Below, piece after piece: positions 50,877 to 58,208 of a stretch of DNA of 64,000 nucleotides. This DNA comes from Mycobacterium sp. 852013-50091_SCH5140682. GTDB lineage: Bacteria; Actinomycetota; Actinomycetes; Mycobacteriales; Mycobacteriaceae. Location: contig NZ_LZTB01000122.1 of the NCBI RefSeq assembly GCF_001665685.1, positions 62,001-126,000 on the forward strand, in the 5' to 3' direction. The first letter of the stretch is position 1, and each line of letters begins with the position of its first letter. The notes under the pieces were generated by a model. It ran no database searches, was not told the DNA's origin, and saw only the letters and a program-made list of their open reading frames with translations. Both the position numbers and the translations under genes were made by a program.

Positions 50877-52169
50877 TCAGTGAACCGGAGTGAACCCGAT
50901 GTTCAGCGCGGTGAGCCCGCGCAGGATGAAGGTCGGCTCGTACGTGTAGCGACGATCGCCGGCGGGACCGTGGTGCTCCTCGTCGATGGTGATCTCACTC
51001 ATCCGGTCGAGGATCCGCTCGATGGACACGCGTGCCTCCACACGCGCCAGTGGACCACCCGGGCAGCTGTGAACCCCGCGGCCGAAGGCGATGTGCTCCC
51101 GGACGTTCTTGCGGTCGAGGCTGAATGTGTGCGGATCCTCGAACCGCACCGGATCGCGGTTGACCGCGCCCGGGCACACCATCAGCGTGGTGCCGGCCGG
51201 CACGTCGACCCCGCCCAGCTCGGTGTGCTTCTTGGCGAGCCGGAACTGGCTCTTGACAGGTGCATCCATGCGCAACGCCTCCTCGACGAACGTCGGGATG
51301 CGGCTGCGGTCTTGGCGCAGCGTGGCCTGCACATCCGGGCGGTCACCCAGCACGCGCAGCGACGCTGACAGCAGCTTGGTGGTGGTCTCCTGGCCGGCCG
51401 CGAACAAGAAGGTTGCCGAGCGGACGACGTCGATGACCTCGGGTGTCGACCCGTCCGGATACTTCGCGGTCGCCAGCGCCGTCAGCACGTCGTCGCGCGG
51501 GTTCTCCCGCCGATCCTGCAGGTATCCGACGAACTTCTCGTCGAGCCAGGCCAGAGGGTTCATCGCGAGCTCATCGCCGTCCAGCGAACCGACGATGGCG
51601 CCCGGCCGCGGCGCACCGAGCACATGACGGAACTCGTCGTGGTCGGCCTCCGGCACTCCGAGCAGGTCGGCGATCACCAGCAGGGAGAACGGCTTGGCGT
51701 ACGCGGACAGGAACTCACAGCGTCCGTCGGCCAGGAAGTCATCGAGGCACTCGTCGGCGAGCCGCCACATGAAGTCCTCGTTCTCCTTGAGCCGACGCGG
51801 CGTCAGCAGCCGGTTGAGCAGCGAGCGGGCGTCGGTGTGCTGCGGCGGATCCATGGTGACCATGTGCTCGAACATCGGCAGGGCAGAGCGGTGAGCCTCG
51901 ATCTGGGCGGTGATGTCTTCGCCCTCGGGCGTGAACGGCAGTGGCGGGAAAGGTCCACCGACCGCGATGCACGACGAGAAGGTGTCGGTGTCCTTGAGGA
52001 CCGTGGTCGCTTCGTCGAAGCTCGTGATGGCCAGGACGCCGTAGTGGGGCTCCCGGACGACGGGACATTTGCTGCGCAGATGGTCGAAGTATGGATGCGG
52101 GTCGGGAACCAGGGATTGGTCGGTGAAGTAGTCGACGGTGTCGAAGTCGGTCGTCGGTGAATCGGCCAT
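50877..52169 (-). CDS. cytochrome P450
   Basis: A 430-residue P450, paralogue of the enzyme at 16811. The I-helix motif is AAGQETT, ExxR is EEALR, and the haem loop FGRGVHSCPG gives ligand Cys369. No ferredoxin is next to it. ATG 52169 is preceded by GGGAGGTAGCGCACACC at a usable distance. The tandem TGCTNAGCA motif at 52250-52269 lies between it and the divergent TetR gene, so that regulator is the obvious controller. Confidence 0.93.
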   Translation of the reverse strand: MADSPTTDFDTVDYFTDQSLVPDPHPYFDHLRSKCPVVREPHYGVLAITSFDEATTVLKDTDTFSSCIAVGGPFPPLPFTPEGEDITAQIEAHRSALPMFEHMVTMDPPQHTDARSLLNRLLTPRRLKENEDFMWRLADECLDDFLADGRCEFLSAYAKPFSLLVIADLLGVPEADHDEFRHVLGAPRPGAIVGSLDGDELAMNPLAWLDEKFVGYLQDRRENPRDDVLTALATAKYPDGSTPEVIDVVRSATFLFAAGQETTTKLLSASLRVLGDRPDVQATLRQDRSRIPTFVEEALRMDAPVKSQFRLAKKHTELGGVDVPAGTTLMVCPGAVNRDPVRFEDPHTFSLDRKNVREHIAFGRGVHSCPGGPLARVEARVSIERILDRMSEITIDEEHHGPAGDRRYTYEPTFILRGLTALNIGFTPVH

Positions 52170-52249
52170 GGTGTGCGCTACCTCCCGAAATCAATGTGCG
52201 CGGTGACGGTTTCGCGGCAGGTTGGGCCGCGCGACGAGATGGGCCAAAG

Positions 52250-52269
52250 TGCTGAGCACTTGCTTAGCA
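52250..52269. promoter_or_regulatory. tandem TGCTNAGCA operator between P450 and TetR
   Basis: TGCTGAGCA (52250-52258) and TGCTTAGCA (52261-52269) are 9-bp palindromes two bases apart (centres 11 bp). The same layout is at 12579-12598. Position between divergent P450 and TetR genes suggests an autoregulated TetR site. Confidence 0.65.
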
Positions 52270-52354
52270 TGGCGGTAGAGTCGTGGTCAAGATCACTCGG
52301 CGCGGCGCGGTTACGATTTGCGTGCCGTTTTGTGTGGTGGGAAAGGAGCCTGGC

Positions 52355-52960
52355 ATGGCATCGGCGCGGAGGATCGGGGCGCCGGACGCGAAGAACCGCA
52401 TCGTGCTGCTGGAGGCCGCCGAACAGCTGATGGTCGAGGAGGGCTACGCCGCGGTGACCTCGCGCCGGGTGGCCGACAAGGCCGGCCTCAAACCGCAGCT
52501 GGTGCACTACTACTTCCGGACGATGGACGATCTTTTCCTTGCGGTGTTCCGGAGACGCGCCGAGGAGGGCCTGGTCGCGCAGGCGCGCGCGCTGGATTCC
52601 GCTCAGCCGTTGTGGGCGCTGTGGCGGTTCGGCACGGACCCCGCCGCCACCCGTCTCACGATGGAGATCATGGGGCTGGCCAACCATCGCAAGGCGTTGC
52701 GGGCGGAGATCGCGCACTATGCCGAGCGGTTCCGCGAGGAGCAGACCAAGGCGATGACGGCGGCGCTGCACCGGTACGGTGTCGACGTCTCCGAGGTCCC
52801 GCCCATCGTCTGGACGATCTTTGCGACCAGTGTCTCGCGGGTGATGGTCATGGAGCAGGCGCTCGGGATGTCCTCGGGCCACGACGAGGTGATCGAGTTC
52901 TGTGAGGGCTGGCTGCGGCGCCTCGAGGGTGAGCCGCAGCCGGTCGAGGCATCCGCCTGA
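52355..52960 (+). CDS. TetR/AcrR-family transcriptional regulator
   Basis: A 201-residue TetR repressor. The HTH is VTSRRVADKAGLKPQLVHYYF (about residues 35-55), the C-terminal domain is short. ATG 52355 follows AAAGGAG. It is divergent from the P450 at 50877 and most likely binds the TGCTNAGCA pair between them; the same motif 40 kb away before the P450 at 11370 suggests a second target. Ligand unknown. Confidence 0.9.
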   Translation: MASARRIGAPDAKNRIVLLEAAEQLMVEEGYAAVTSRRVADKAGLKPQLVHYYFRTMDDLFLAVFRRRAEEGLVAQARALDSAQPLWALWRFGTDPAATRLTMEIMGLANHRKALRAEIAHYAERFREEQTKAMTAALHRYGVDVSEVPPIVWTIFATSVSRVMVMEQALGMSSGHDEVIEFCEGWLRRLEGEPQPVEASA

Positions 52961-53078
52961 GGCCTTCACCCGATCGGCGCTCGCCGGCCTGGAAACATCA
53001 CTTTCAAATCATAGAACGTCATTTCCGTCTCTGAGGATGTGTTTAGCGCTGGCGTGCGCTCAGACCGTTGACGTCGGC

Positions 53079-53118
53079 TAGCCGTCCGGCTACCGTCGCC
53101 TGGATAGCCGATCGGCTA
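53079..53118. promoter_or_regulatory. two TAGCCG-N2-CGGCTA palindromes
   Basis: TAGCCGTCCGGCTA (53079-53092) and TAGCCGATCGGCTA (53105-53118) are perfect 6-bp-arm palindromes with centres 26 bp apart. They lie 35-75 bases before the start of the membrane gene operon at 53153 and probably bind a dimeric repressor or activator. Confidence 0.6.
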
Positions 53119-53152
53119 GTTCGGTCCCTTGGGCGGAAGGGCGTGCGATCCG

Positions 53153-53863
53153 ATGAACACCAGGGCGCAATGGATCAGCCTCTGGATCACCCCGTTCTTC
53201 GCCGGTGTGCTGCTCGCCGCGCTTATCGCGTTCCCCGGGTTCTGGCCGCCGATGTCACCGAACCTGAGCGCCGAGCAGGTCGCTGAGTTCTACCGGCACA
53301 ACGAAGCGATGATCCGGTTCAGCATGATCACGGTCAACCTGTGCGCGATCATGCTGATCCCGTTCTTCATGGTCGTCGTGGTGCAGATGAAACGGATGGC
53401 CACACCGAGTCACGTATTGGCGTACTGCTACCTGGCCGCGGCGGCCAACGGCGCGACGCTGCTGGCCATCGCCGACATCTTCTGGCTGGTCGCTGCGTTC
53501 CGTCCCGAGCGCAATCCGCAACTGACCCAACTACTCAACGATCTGGCGTGGCTGATCTTCGTCGCGCCGGTGGGCATGGTCGTCGTCGCGAATCTCTGCC
53601 TGGCACTGGCGGTGTGGCTCGATGCGCGGGCCCAGCCCGTGTTCCCCCGGTGGGTGGCGCCCTTCAGTCTGGTGACCGCTGCCGCCATGGCGCCCGCGGC
53701 ATGCGCCGTCGTCTTCCGGACCGGGCCGCTGGCGTGGGACGGCGCCATCTCGTTCTGGCTGCGCAACACCGCCTTCGTGGTCTACATCGCGGTGATGTTC
53801 GTCGTATTGCGATCCGCCATCGCCCGGCAGGCCGCGGAGTCGAACACCGGGCCGGCGATATGA
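53153..53863 (+). CDS. multi-pass membrane protein of unknown function
   Basis: A 236-residue protein with about six membrane helices (for example FFAGVLLAALIAF, LIFVAPVGMVVVANLCLALAVW). It is a paralogue of the next protein: both have an AEQV/PDQVxxFY-like loop, RPxRxPxLTxLLxDL in the middle loop and a FKSGPLAWNG-like GPLAWDGAISFW segment near the end. No cofactor motif is seen. ATG 53153 has weak GGAAGG upstream. It overlaps the next gene by ATGA. Confidence 0.75.
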   Translation: MNTRAQWISLWITPFFAGVLLAALIAFPGFWPPMSPNLSAEQVAEFYRHNEAMIRFSMITVNLCAIMLIPFFMVVVVQMKRMATPSHVLAYCYLAAAANGATLLAIADIFWLVAAFRPERNPQLTQLLNDLAWLIFVAPVGMVVVANLCLALAVWLDARAQPVFPRWVAPFSLVTAAAMAPAACAVVFRTGPLAWDGAISFWLRNTAFVVYIAVMFVVLRSAIARQAAESNTGPAI

Positions 53864-54615
53864 CCACGACGACAACGGTATTGGACACCCGGTCGGCCGC
53901 GCCGGCCTGGACGCGGCGCCCCAAGGTCGACCAGTGGATCTGCTGGTGGACCATCCCGGTGTTCTACAACATCTTCGGGCTGATCTTCGTGGTGCTTACC
54001 CGGGTGATGCCACCGCCGCGGCCCGACGTCGGACCGGATCAGGTCGTGGCGTTCTTCACCGAACACTCGCTGAGCATCCGCATCGGCTTCGGTCTGTTGA
54101 TGATCTTCATCGGCTTCACCGGATTCGCCAACGGGCTCATCGCTTTTCAGATCAAGCGCATGTCCGTCGCGCCGGTGTTCGCCTACTCCTACATTGCGTC
54201 GCTGGCGGTCGGAGCCGTCCCGGGCTGCCTGTTCGCTGCGTTCGCCTTCGTCGCCGCGGCGTACCGCCCCGACCGCGATCCGGACCTCACCGCACTGCTC
54301 TACGACCTGGGGCTGTTGTCCTTCGTCGGTTCGCTGGGCTGTTTCGCCACGCAAAACATGGTGCTGGCCCTGGCGATCTTCCTGGACCGCAACGATGTAC
54401 TCCCGAAATGGCTTGCGTACATGTCGATCTGGATGATCGTCACCGAACTGCTCGCCGGCCCGGTGTTCGTGTTCAAATCCGGCCCACTGGCCTGGAACGG
54501 GTCGATCAGCTTCTACGTCGGCACGGTGGTTTTCGTGGTGTGGGAGATCTGCATCATCTACCTGCTGTACCGGACGATCAAAGAGCAAGCACCGGATGAG
54601 CGGGTGCAGGACTGA
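53860..54615 (+). CDS. multi-pass membrane protein, paralogue of preceding gene
   Basis: A 251-residue protein with about six helices and the shared segments DPDLTALLYDLGL and SGPLAWNGSISFY. It likely pairs with its neighbour in the membrane. The longer frame starting at 53341 overlaps that neighbour and is not coding. ATG 53860 overlaps its stop (ATGA), and its own stop overlaps the subunit III-like gene (TGATG). Function unknown; context points to a respiratory or oxygenase-linked complex. Confidence 0.75.
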   Translation: MTTTTTVLDTRSAAPAWTRRPKVDQWICWWTIPVFYNIFGLIFVVLTRVMPPPRPDVGPDQVVAFFTEHSLSIRIGFGLLMIFIGFTGFANGLIAFQIKRMSVAPVFAYSYIASLAVGAVPGCLFAAFAFVAAAYRPDRDPDLTALLYDLGLLSFVGSLGCFATQNMVLALAIFLDRNDVLPKWLAYMSIWMIVTELLAGPVFVFKSGPLAWNGSISFYVGTVVFVVWEICIIYLLYRTIKEQAPDERVQD

Positions 54616-55202
54616 TGACGCTCGTCGAGCGGCTCCGCAAGCCCGCCGCGGCCGCACCGCATCTACCCGCCGACGGTGGCATGTGGGTCTTCGTGCTCGG
54701 CGACCTCGTCATCTTTTCCAGCTATTTCGTCATTTTCATGATCTACCGGGCACAGCGGCCCGAGTTGTTCCTCGCCTCACAGCAGCATCTGAGCATCAAT
54801 TTCGGCGTGGTCAACACCCTGGCGTTGCTCACCAGTTCGTGGTTCATCGCCCGCAGTGTGCTCGCCGCCAGGGCGGGTGACAGTGATCGCGCCATGAAAC
54901 TGACCGTCGGTGGCGGCCTGTGCGGCGTGGTGTTCATCGTGATCAAGGCCTTCGAGTGGGCGGCGAAGATCAGCCAGGGGCTGACCTTTTCCAGCAACGA
55001 CTTCTTCATGTTCTACTACCTGCTCACCGGCGTGCATCTGTTTCACGTCGCACTCGGACTGGTCTTCTTGGGCGTCAACTACTTTGAGCTGCGCAACCCG
55101 CAGTATCGACGCATCTCGATGGTGGAGACCGGAGCCATGTACTGGCACCTGGTCGACATGCTGTGGATTGTCATATTCACGCTGCTCTACGTGCTGAGGT
55201 GA
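54615..55202 (+). CDS. cytochrome c oxidase subunit III-like (NorE-like) protein
   Basis: A 195-residue membrane protein with five helices. The subunit III/NorE segments are GMWVFVLGDLVIFSSYF, FNSNDFFMFYYLLTG-like YYLLTGVHLFHV, and the end ETGAMYWHLVDMLWIVIF, a strong family signature with the conserved Glu/His. Subunits I and II are not in the window, so it is an orphan relative as in NorE proteins. It is translationally coupled to the preceding membrane gene. Confidence 0.88.
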   Translation: MTLVERLRKPAAAAPHLPADGGMWVFVLGDLVIFSSYFVIFMIYRAQRPELFLASQQHLSINFGVVNTLALLTSSWFIARSVLAARAGDSDRAMKLTVGGGLCGVVFIVIKAFEWAAKISQGLTFSSNDFFMFYYLLTGVHLFHVALGLVFLGVNYFELRNPQYRRISMVETGAMYWHLVDMLWIVIFTLLYVLR

Positions 55203-55206
55203 GGCT

Positions 55207-55506
55207 GTGACGTCGACCGGTACCGCGTCCGACGTGCGACGCCACAGCAGGGTGCTCACGTGTGTGTGGCTGATCCTGAGCATGCTGACGGTGACGTCGT
55301 GGTGGATCGGCCCGGTCCGGTCGCCGGGCATCCCGCAGCCCAGTGTGCCCATCACTGTTGTGGTGCTGGCACTGGGAGCGGTCAAGTGCCGCATGGTGAT
55401 TCGCTACTTCATGGACGTGCGGTCTGCGCCGATGTGGTTGCGTGTCGTGACCGACGCGTGGCTGGTGCTGCTCTGGGGTGCCGTGCTCGCCATCTATGCG
55501 TGGTGA
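55207..55506 (+). CDS. cytochrome c oxidase subunit IV-like (NorF-like) protein
   Basis: A 99-residue protein with three membrane helices, the size and layout of prokaryotic subunit IV. The segment VKCRMVIRYFMDVR between helices two and three is the family's KxxLVxxxFMEV-like motif. GTG 55207 lies four bases after the subunit III-like stop. Pairing of subunit III and IV relatives in one operon matches NorE/NorF. Function in this cluster is unknown. Confidence 0.82.
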   Translation: MTSTGTASDVRRHSRVLTCVWLILSMLTVTSWWIGPVRSPGIPQPSVPITVVVLALGAVKCRMVIRYFMDVRSAPMWLRVVTDAWLVLLWGAVLAIYAW

Positions 55507-55528
55507 CCGTTCCTCTGACGACCAGTCC

Positions 55529-55593
55529 CTCCGGCGAGCAGACATGTAGGTTCGCGAAGCCGGGCGTGTCGCGTACCGCAGCGTCTGCTCGCG
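55529..55593. repeat. dispersed intergenic palindromic repeat, copy 2
   Basis: It begins CTCCGGCGAGCAGAC and ends GCGTCTGCTCGC, with perfect inverted ends GCGAGCAGAC and GTCTGCTCGC. The central GGGCGTGTCGCGTACC is nearly the same as in copy 1 at 32332-32397. It lies between the ends of convergent genes and may also act as a terminator. Confidence 0.7.
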
Positions 55594-55601
55594 GGAGAAA
55601 G

Positions 55602-56744
55602 CTAAAGCGAGAGGATGGTTGCCGACGCGGTGCCGGGTGCGCCGTACACCTGTGCCAGGCCGACGCGGGGATTGCCCGGCACTTGGCGGTCGCCGGCCTC
55701 ACCGCGCAATTGCCGCACCAGCTCGTGCATCTGACGTAGACCCGACGCGCCGATCGGCTCACCGTTGGCGATCAAGCCGCCGTCGGTGTTGACCGGGATG
55801 GAACCGTGGATCTCCGTGGCCCCGTCGGCCAGCAGCTTTTCCTGCTCGCCGTCGGCACACAGCCCAGTCTCGGCCATGTGGATGACCTCGGCGCCCGCGT
55901 CGGTGTCCTGCAGCTGGGCGATGTCGACATCCTCGGGTCCGATACCGGCCGCCTCGTAGGCCGCCCTGGCCGCGTACACCGTCGGCGACGGATCCTCGTC
56001 GAGCGGTGCCGAGGTGGCGTGCACCTCGTAGGCCCCGAACGTCCGAGTCCGGATCTCACTGGCCCGCACGTAGACCGGCTTGTCCGTATAGCGGTGGGCG
56101 ATGTCGGCGCGACACATGATGACGGCGGCGGCGCCTTCGTCCGGGGCGCAGAACATGTACTGGGTCAGCGGGTAGTTGAGCACCGGCGAGTTGAGAATTT
56201 CCTCGACGGAAATCTCCTTGCGGCGGAAGGCATTCGGGTTGAGCGCACCGTTGCGGAAGTTCTTGTTGGCCACCCGTGCGAGCGTCTCCCGCGAGATGTT
56301 GTGCTTGTGGATGTAGTGATTGGCTTTCATGCCGAAGAACTTGGTGGTGACGAACTGGCCGTTCTCCGCGTACCACTGGGGCAGGGCGAGCTTGGCCGGG
56401 TCGTCGGTAAAGGCGCCCCGCGGATGCTTGTCGAGGCCGATCGCGATACCGATGTCGTACTTGCCCAGCCGGATGGTGTCGGCCGTCTGCTGGATAGCGC
56501 TGGCCGCGGTGGCACAGGCATTGAAGACGTTGGTGAACGTGATGCCGGTCAGGCCCACGAGCCGGGTGACGGCGTCCGGGTTGGACACCTCATAGCTGCC
56601 GCCGAACCCGAATTGGATGTCTTTCCAAGCGATTCCGGCGTCGTCGAGAGCGAGCTGGATCGCCTCGGCGCCCATCTGCATGGCCGTCTTGTCGAAGCGG
56701 CCGAACGGGTGCAGACCCACGCCGATGATGGCTACGTCGTTCAT
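55602..56744 (-). CDS. thiolase-like lipid-transfer protein (Ltp/SCPx type)
   Basis: A 380-residue non-condensing thiolase. It starts DVAIIGVGLHPFGRF, has the nucleophile-region Cys in FNACATAAS and ends with NTDGGLIANGEPIGASG, the usual Ltp layout. It lies eight bases after the DUF35 gene, so the two probably form a retro-aldolase like Ltp2 with its DUF35 partner. Compare the fused version at 22659. ATG 56744 has GGAG upstream. Substrate unknown; a bulky 3-hydroxyacyl-CoA is likely. Confidence 0.9.
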   Translation of the reverse strand: MNDVAIIGVGLHPFGRFDKTAMQMGAEAIQLALDDAGIAWKDIQFGFGGSYEVSNPDAVTRLVGLTGITFTNVFNACATAASAIQQTADTIRLGKYDIGIAIGLDKHPRGAFTDDPAKLALPQWYAENGQFVTTKFFGMKANHYIHKHNISRETLARVANKNFRNGALNPNAFRRKEISVEEILNSPVLNYPLTQYMFCAPDEGAAAVIMCRADIAHRYTDKPVYVRASEIRTRTFGAYEVHATSAPLDEDPSPTVYAARAAYEAAGIGPEDVDIAQLQDTDAGAEVIHMAETGLCADGEQEKLLADGATEIHGSIPVNTDGGLIANGEPIGASGLRQMHELVRQLRGEAGDRQVPGNPRVGLAQVYGAPGTASATILSL

Positions 56745-56752
56745 ATGGCTCC

Positions 56753-57184
56753 TCAGATGGGCTGGAAGGCGAAGGTCACCAATTCCACAGAATCCCCGCT
56801 GTCATCTGTGACCGTGGTGAACGGGGTCATCGTGAGCTCGACGTCCTGCCCGAATTGCAGTTTCGCCGGATCGTTTTCGGTGAGTCGGCCCTCGACGCGG
56901 ACGACGTCGCCGAGTTGGACCAGCCCGACGCCGAAGGGCACGAAGTCTTTTCCGATGGGTCCCTTGTATGGGGCGCCGGGCGGGAAGCCCTGGGTGGTCC
57001 AGGCGACCAGGGTGCCGCGGCGGGGCAGCAGCTGCTCGCAGGTGTCGGCGCCGCTGCACTTGGGACAACGGGCCTGGGCGGGGAAGGTGGTGGCCTGGCA
57101 GCCTGCGCAACGGCTGCCGATCAACTGTGGTTCGGCAGCCGGCCATGTCGAGATCTCCGGCGCGAGAGCGATCTGTGTTGACAC
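56753..57184 (-). CDS. DUF35 zinc-ribbon/OB-fold protein
   Basis: A 143-residue DUF35 protein. The zinc ribbon is CAGC followed by CPKC, then the OB fold (RRGTLVAWTTQG). It is the partner of the thiolase-like protein that follows after eight bases. I chose GTG 57184 because the ATG at 57211 lies inside the operator pair 57201-57237, which would then cover the start of the message; no ribosome site precedes either, so a leaderless message is possible. Confidence 0.85.
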   Translation of the reverse strand: MSTQIALAPEISTWPAAEPQLIGSRCAGCQATTFPAQARCPKCSGADTCEQLLPRRGTLVAWTTQGFPPGAPYKGPIGKDFVPFGVGLVQLGDVVRVEGRLTENDPAKLQFGQDVELTMTPFTTVTDDSGDSVELVTFAFQPI

Positions 57185-57200
57185 GTCGCTGACGATAATC

Positions 57201-57237
57201 GGAAATGTCATTCTCGTCCAGTGAGAATCAAATGGCG
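57201..57237. promoter_or_regulatory. GAGAAT-type operator pair before DUF35/thiolase operon
   Basis: GGAAAT-GTC-ATTCTC (57201-57215) and GAGAAT-CAA-ATGGCG (57223-57237) are seven bases apart, with perfect inner arms and centres 22 bp apart. It is 17 bases upstream of GTG 57184 and overlaps the alternative ATG. Confidence 0.65.
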
Positions 57238-57284
57238 ATGGGCTGTCTGACCATGAATCCCGGCCTGCCCGGAGTGGGGCCGTG

Positions 57285-57443
57285 GTGGTCAGGTTCGCGT
57301 ACTTCGAGCCGCCGACGGGCGCAACGGTCGTGGAGATCGCCGAACTCGCCGACGGCATGGCAGGCATGGCCGATGTCGTGCGCCGCGCGGCGCTGGAATG
57401 GGACGGCGACGATCCGATTCGTGAACTGAGCCGGACTACTTGA
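57285..57443 (+). pseudogene. possible C-terminal remnant of a VOC/glyoxalase-like gene
   Basis: An open frame of about 52 residues reads VRFAYFEPPTGATVVEIAEL and continues to DPIRELS before a stop at 57441. The strand pattern with FEPP and VVEIAEL looks like the last beta strands of a vicinal-oxygen-chelate protein whose N-terminal part is missing. The frame is open back to 57225 without a ribosome site, and it overlaps the end of the convergent enoyl-CoA hydratase by eight bases. It may be a decayed gene. Confidence 0.35.
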
Positions 57444-58152
57444 CCTTCTTCATGACGGCTTCGGCGGCGGTCCAGTGCTCGTCGGACACCCAGAGGCGGG
57501 CGAATGCGCTGACGGCTTCGGTCGCCGGCACGCCGCTCAGCACCCGCTTGATCTCGCCGGCCGGTCGACGGGCCAGCAGGGCCGCCGTCGTGCGCCAACT
57601 CTCGGCGAACTCGGCGCGTGGCACCACCTGATCGACCAGGCCGATCTGCAGTGCCGCATCGGCGTCGAGGACCTGTCCGGTCCCCGCCAGCAGTAGTGCC
57701 CGGCTCCGGCCGACCAGTGCGCCAAGGCGTTCGGCGCCGCCCCAGGCCGGCATGATCGCCAGCGTCACCTGATTGAAGCCGATCCTGATGTCGTCGGCCG
57801 CGATCCGGATGTCGGCGGCGACCGCGACTTCGGCACCACCGCCGAGGGCGTGGCCGTTGAGCGCCGCGATCACCGGGCCCGGGAAGCCGGCGATGCGATC
57901 GCAGATCGTCCGCATCCGCCAGGCCATCTGTGACGCTTCGAGTTCGGTGCGCAGTGCGGCAAGCTCCTTGAGGTCCCCGCCGGAGACGAACGCCCGGTCC
58001 CCGCCGCCGGTGAGAACCAGCGCGCGTGCCTCGGCAGCCCCGTCGAGCGCCTTGTCCAGCTCGTCCATGGTGTCCAGCGATATGGCGTTGCGGGCGTGCG
58101 GCCGGTCGATGGTGATGACGGCCAGGCCGTCGACGATGTCCAGCTCGACCAT
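57436..58152 (-). CDS. enoyl-CoA hydratase/isomerase family protein
   Basis: A 238-residue crotonase. The oxyanion segments are AFVSGGDLKEL and ALNGHALGGGAEVA, with a Glu in the second at the position of the first catalytic Glu. The segment holding the second catalytic Glu reads LAIMPAWGGAERL and lacks it in the usual place, so the reaction may be isomerisation, hydrolysis or a single-acid hydration. ATG 58152 is used; the frame to 58179 runs into the operator. Divergent from the acyl-CoA synthetase. Confidence 0.88.
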   Translation of the reverse strand: MVELDIVDGLAVITIDRPHARNAISLDTMDELDKALDGAAEARALVLTGGGDRAFVSGGDLKELAALRTELEASQMAWRMRTICDRIAGFPGPVIAALNGHALGGGAEVAVAADIRIAADDIRIGFNQVTLAIMPAWGGAERLGALVGRSRALLLAGTGQVLDADAALQIGLVDQVVPRAEFAESWRTTAALLARRPAGEIKRVLSGVPATEAVSAFARLWVSDEHWTAAEAVMKKVK

Positions 58153-58168
58153 AACCGCTCTCCGCTCC

Positions 58169-58205
58169 GATATTGGCATTCTCGCTCATGGAGAATAACA
58201 TCGCC
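58169..58205. promoter_or_regulatory. GAGAAT-type operator pair between divergent enoyl-CoA hydratase and acyl-CoA synthetase
   Basis: GATATT-GGC-ATTCTC (58169-58183) and GAGAAT-AAC-ATCGCC (58191-58205) are seven bases apart, centres 22 bp. The only gap between the divergent genes is this site, so one pair should control both. Confidence 0.7.
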
Positions 58206-58208
58206 GTT

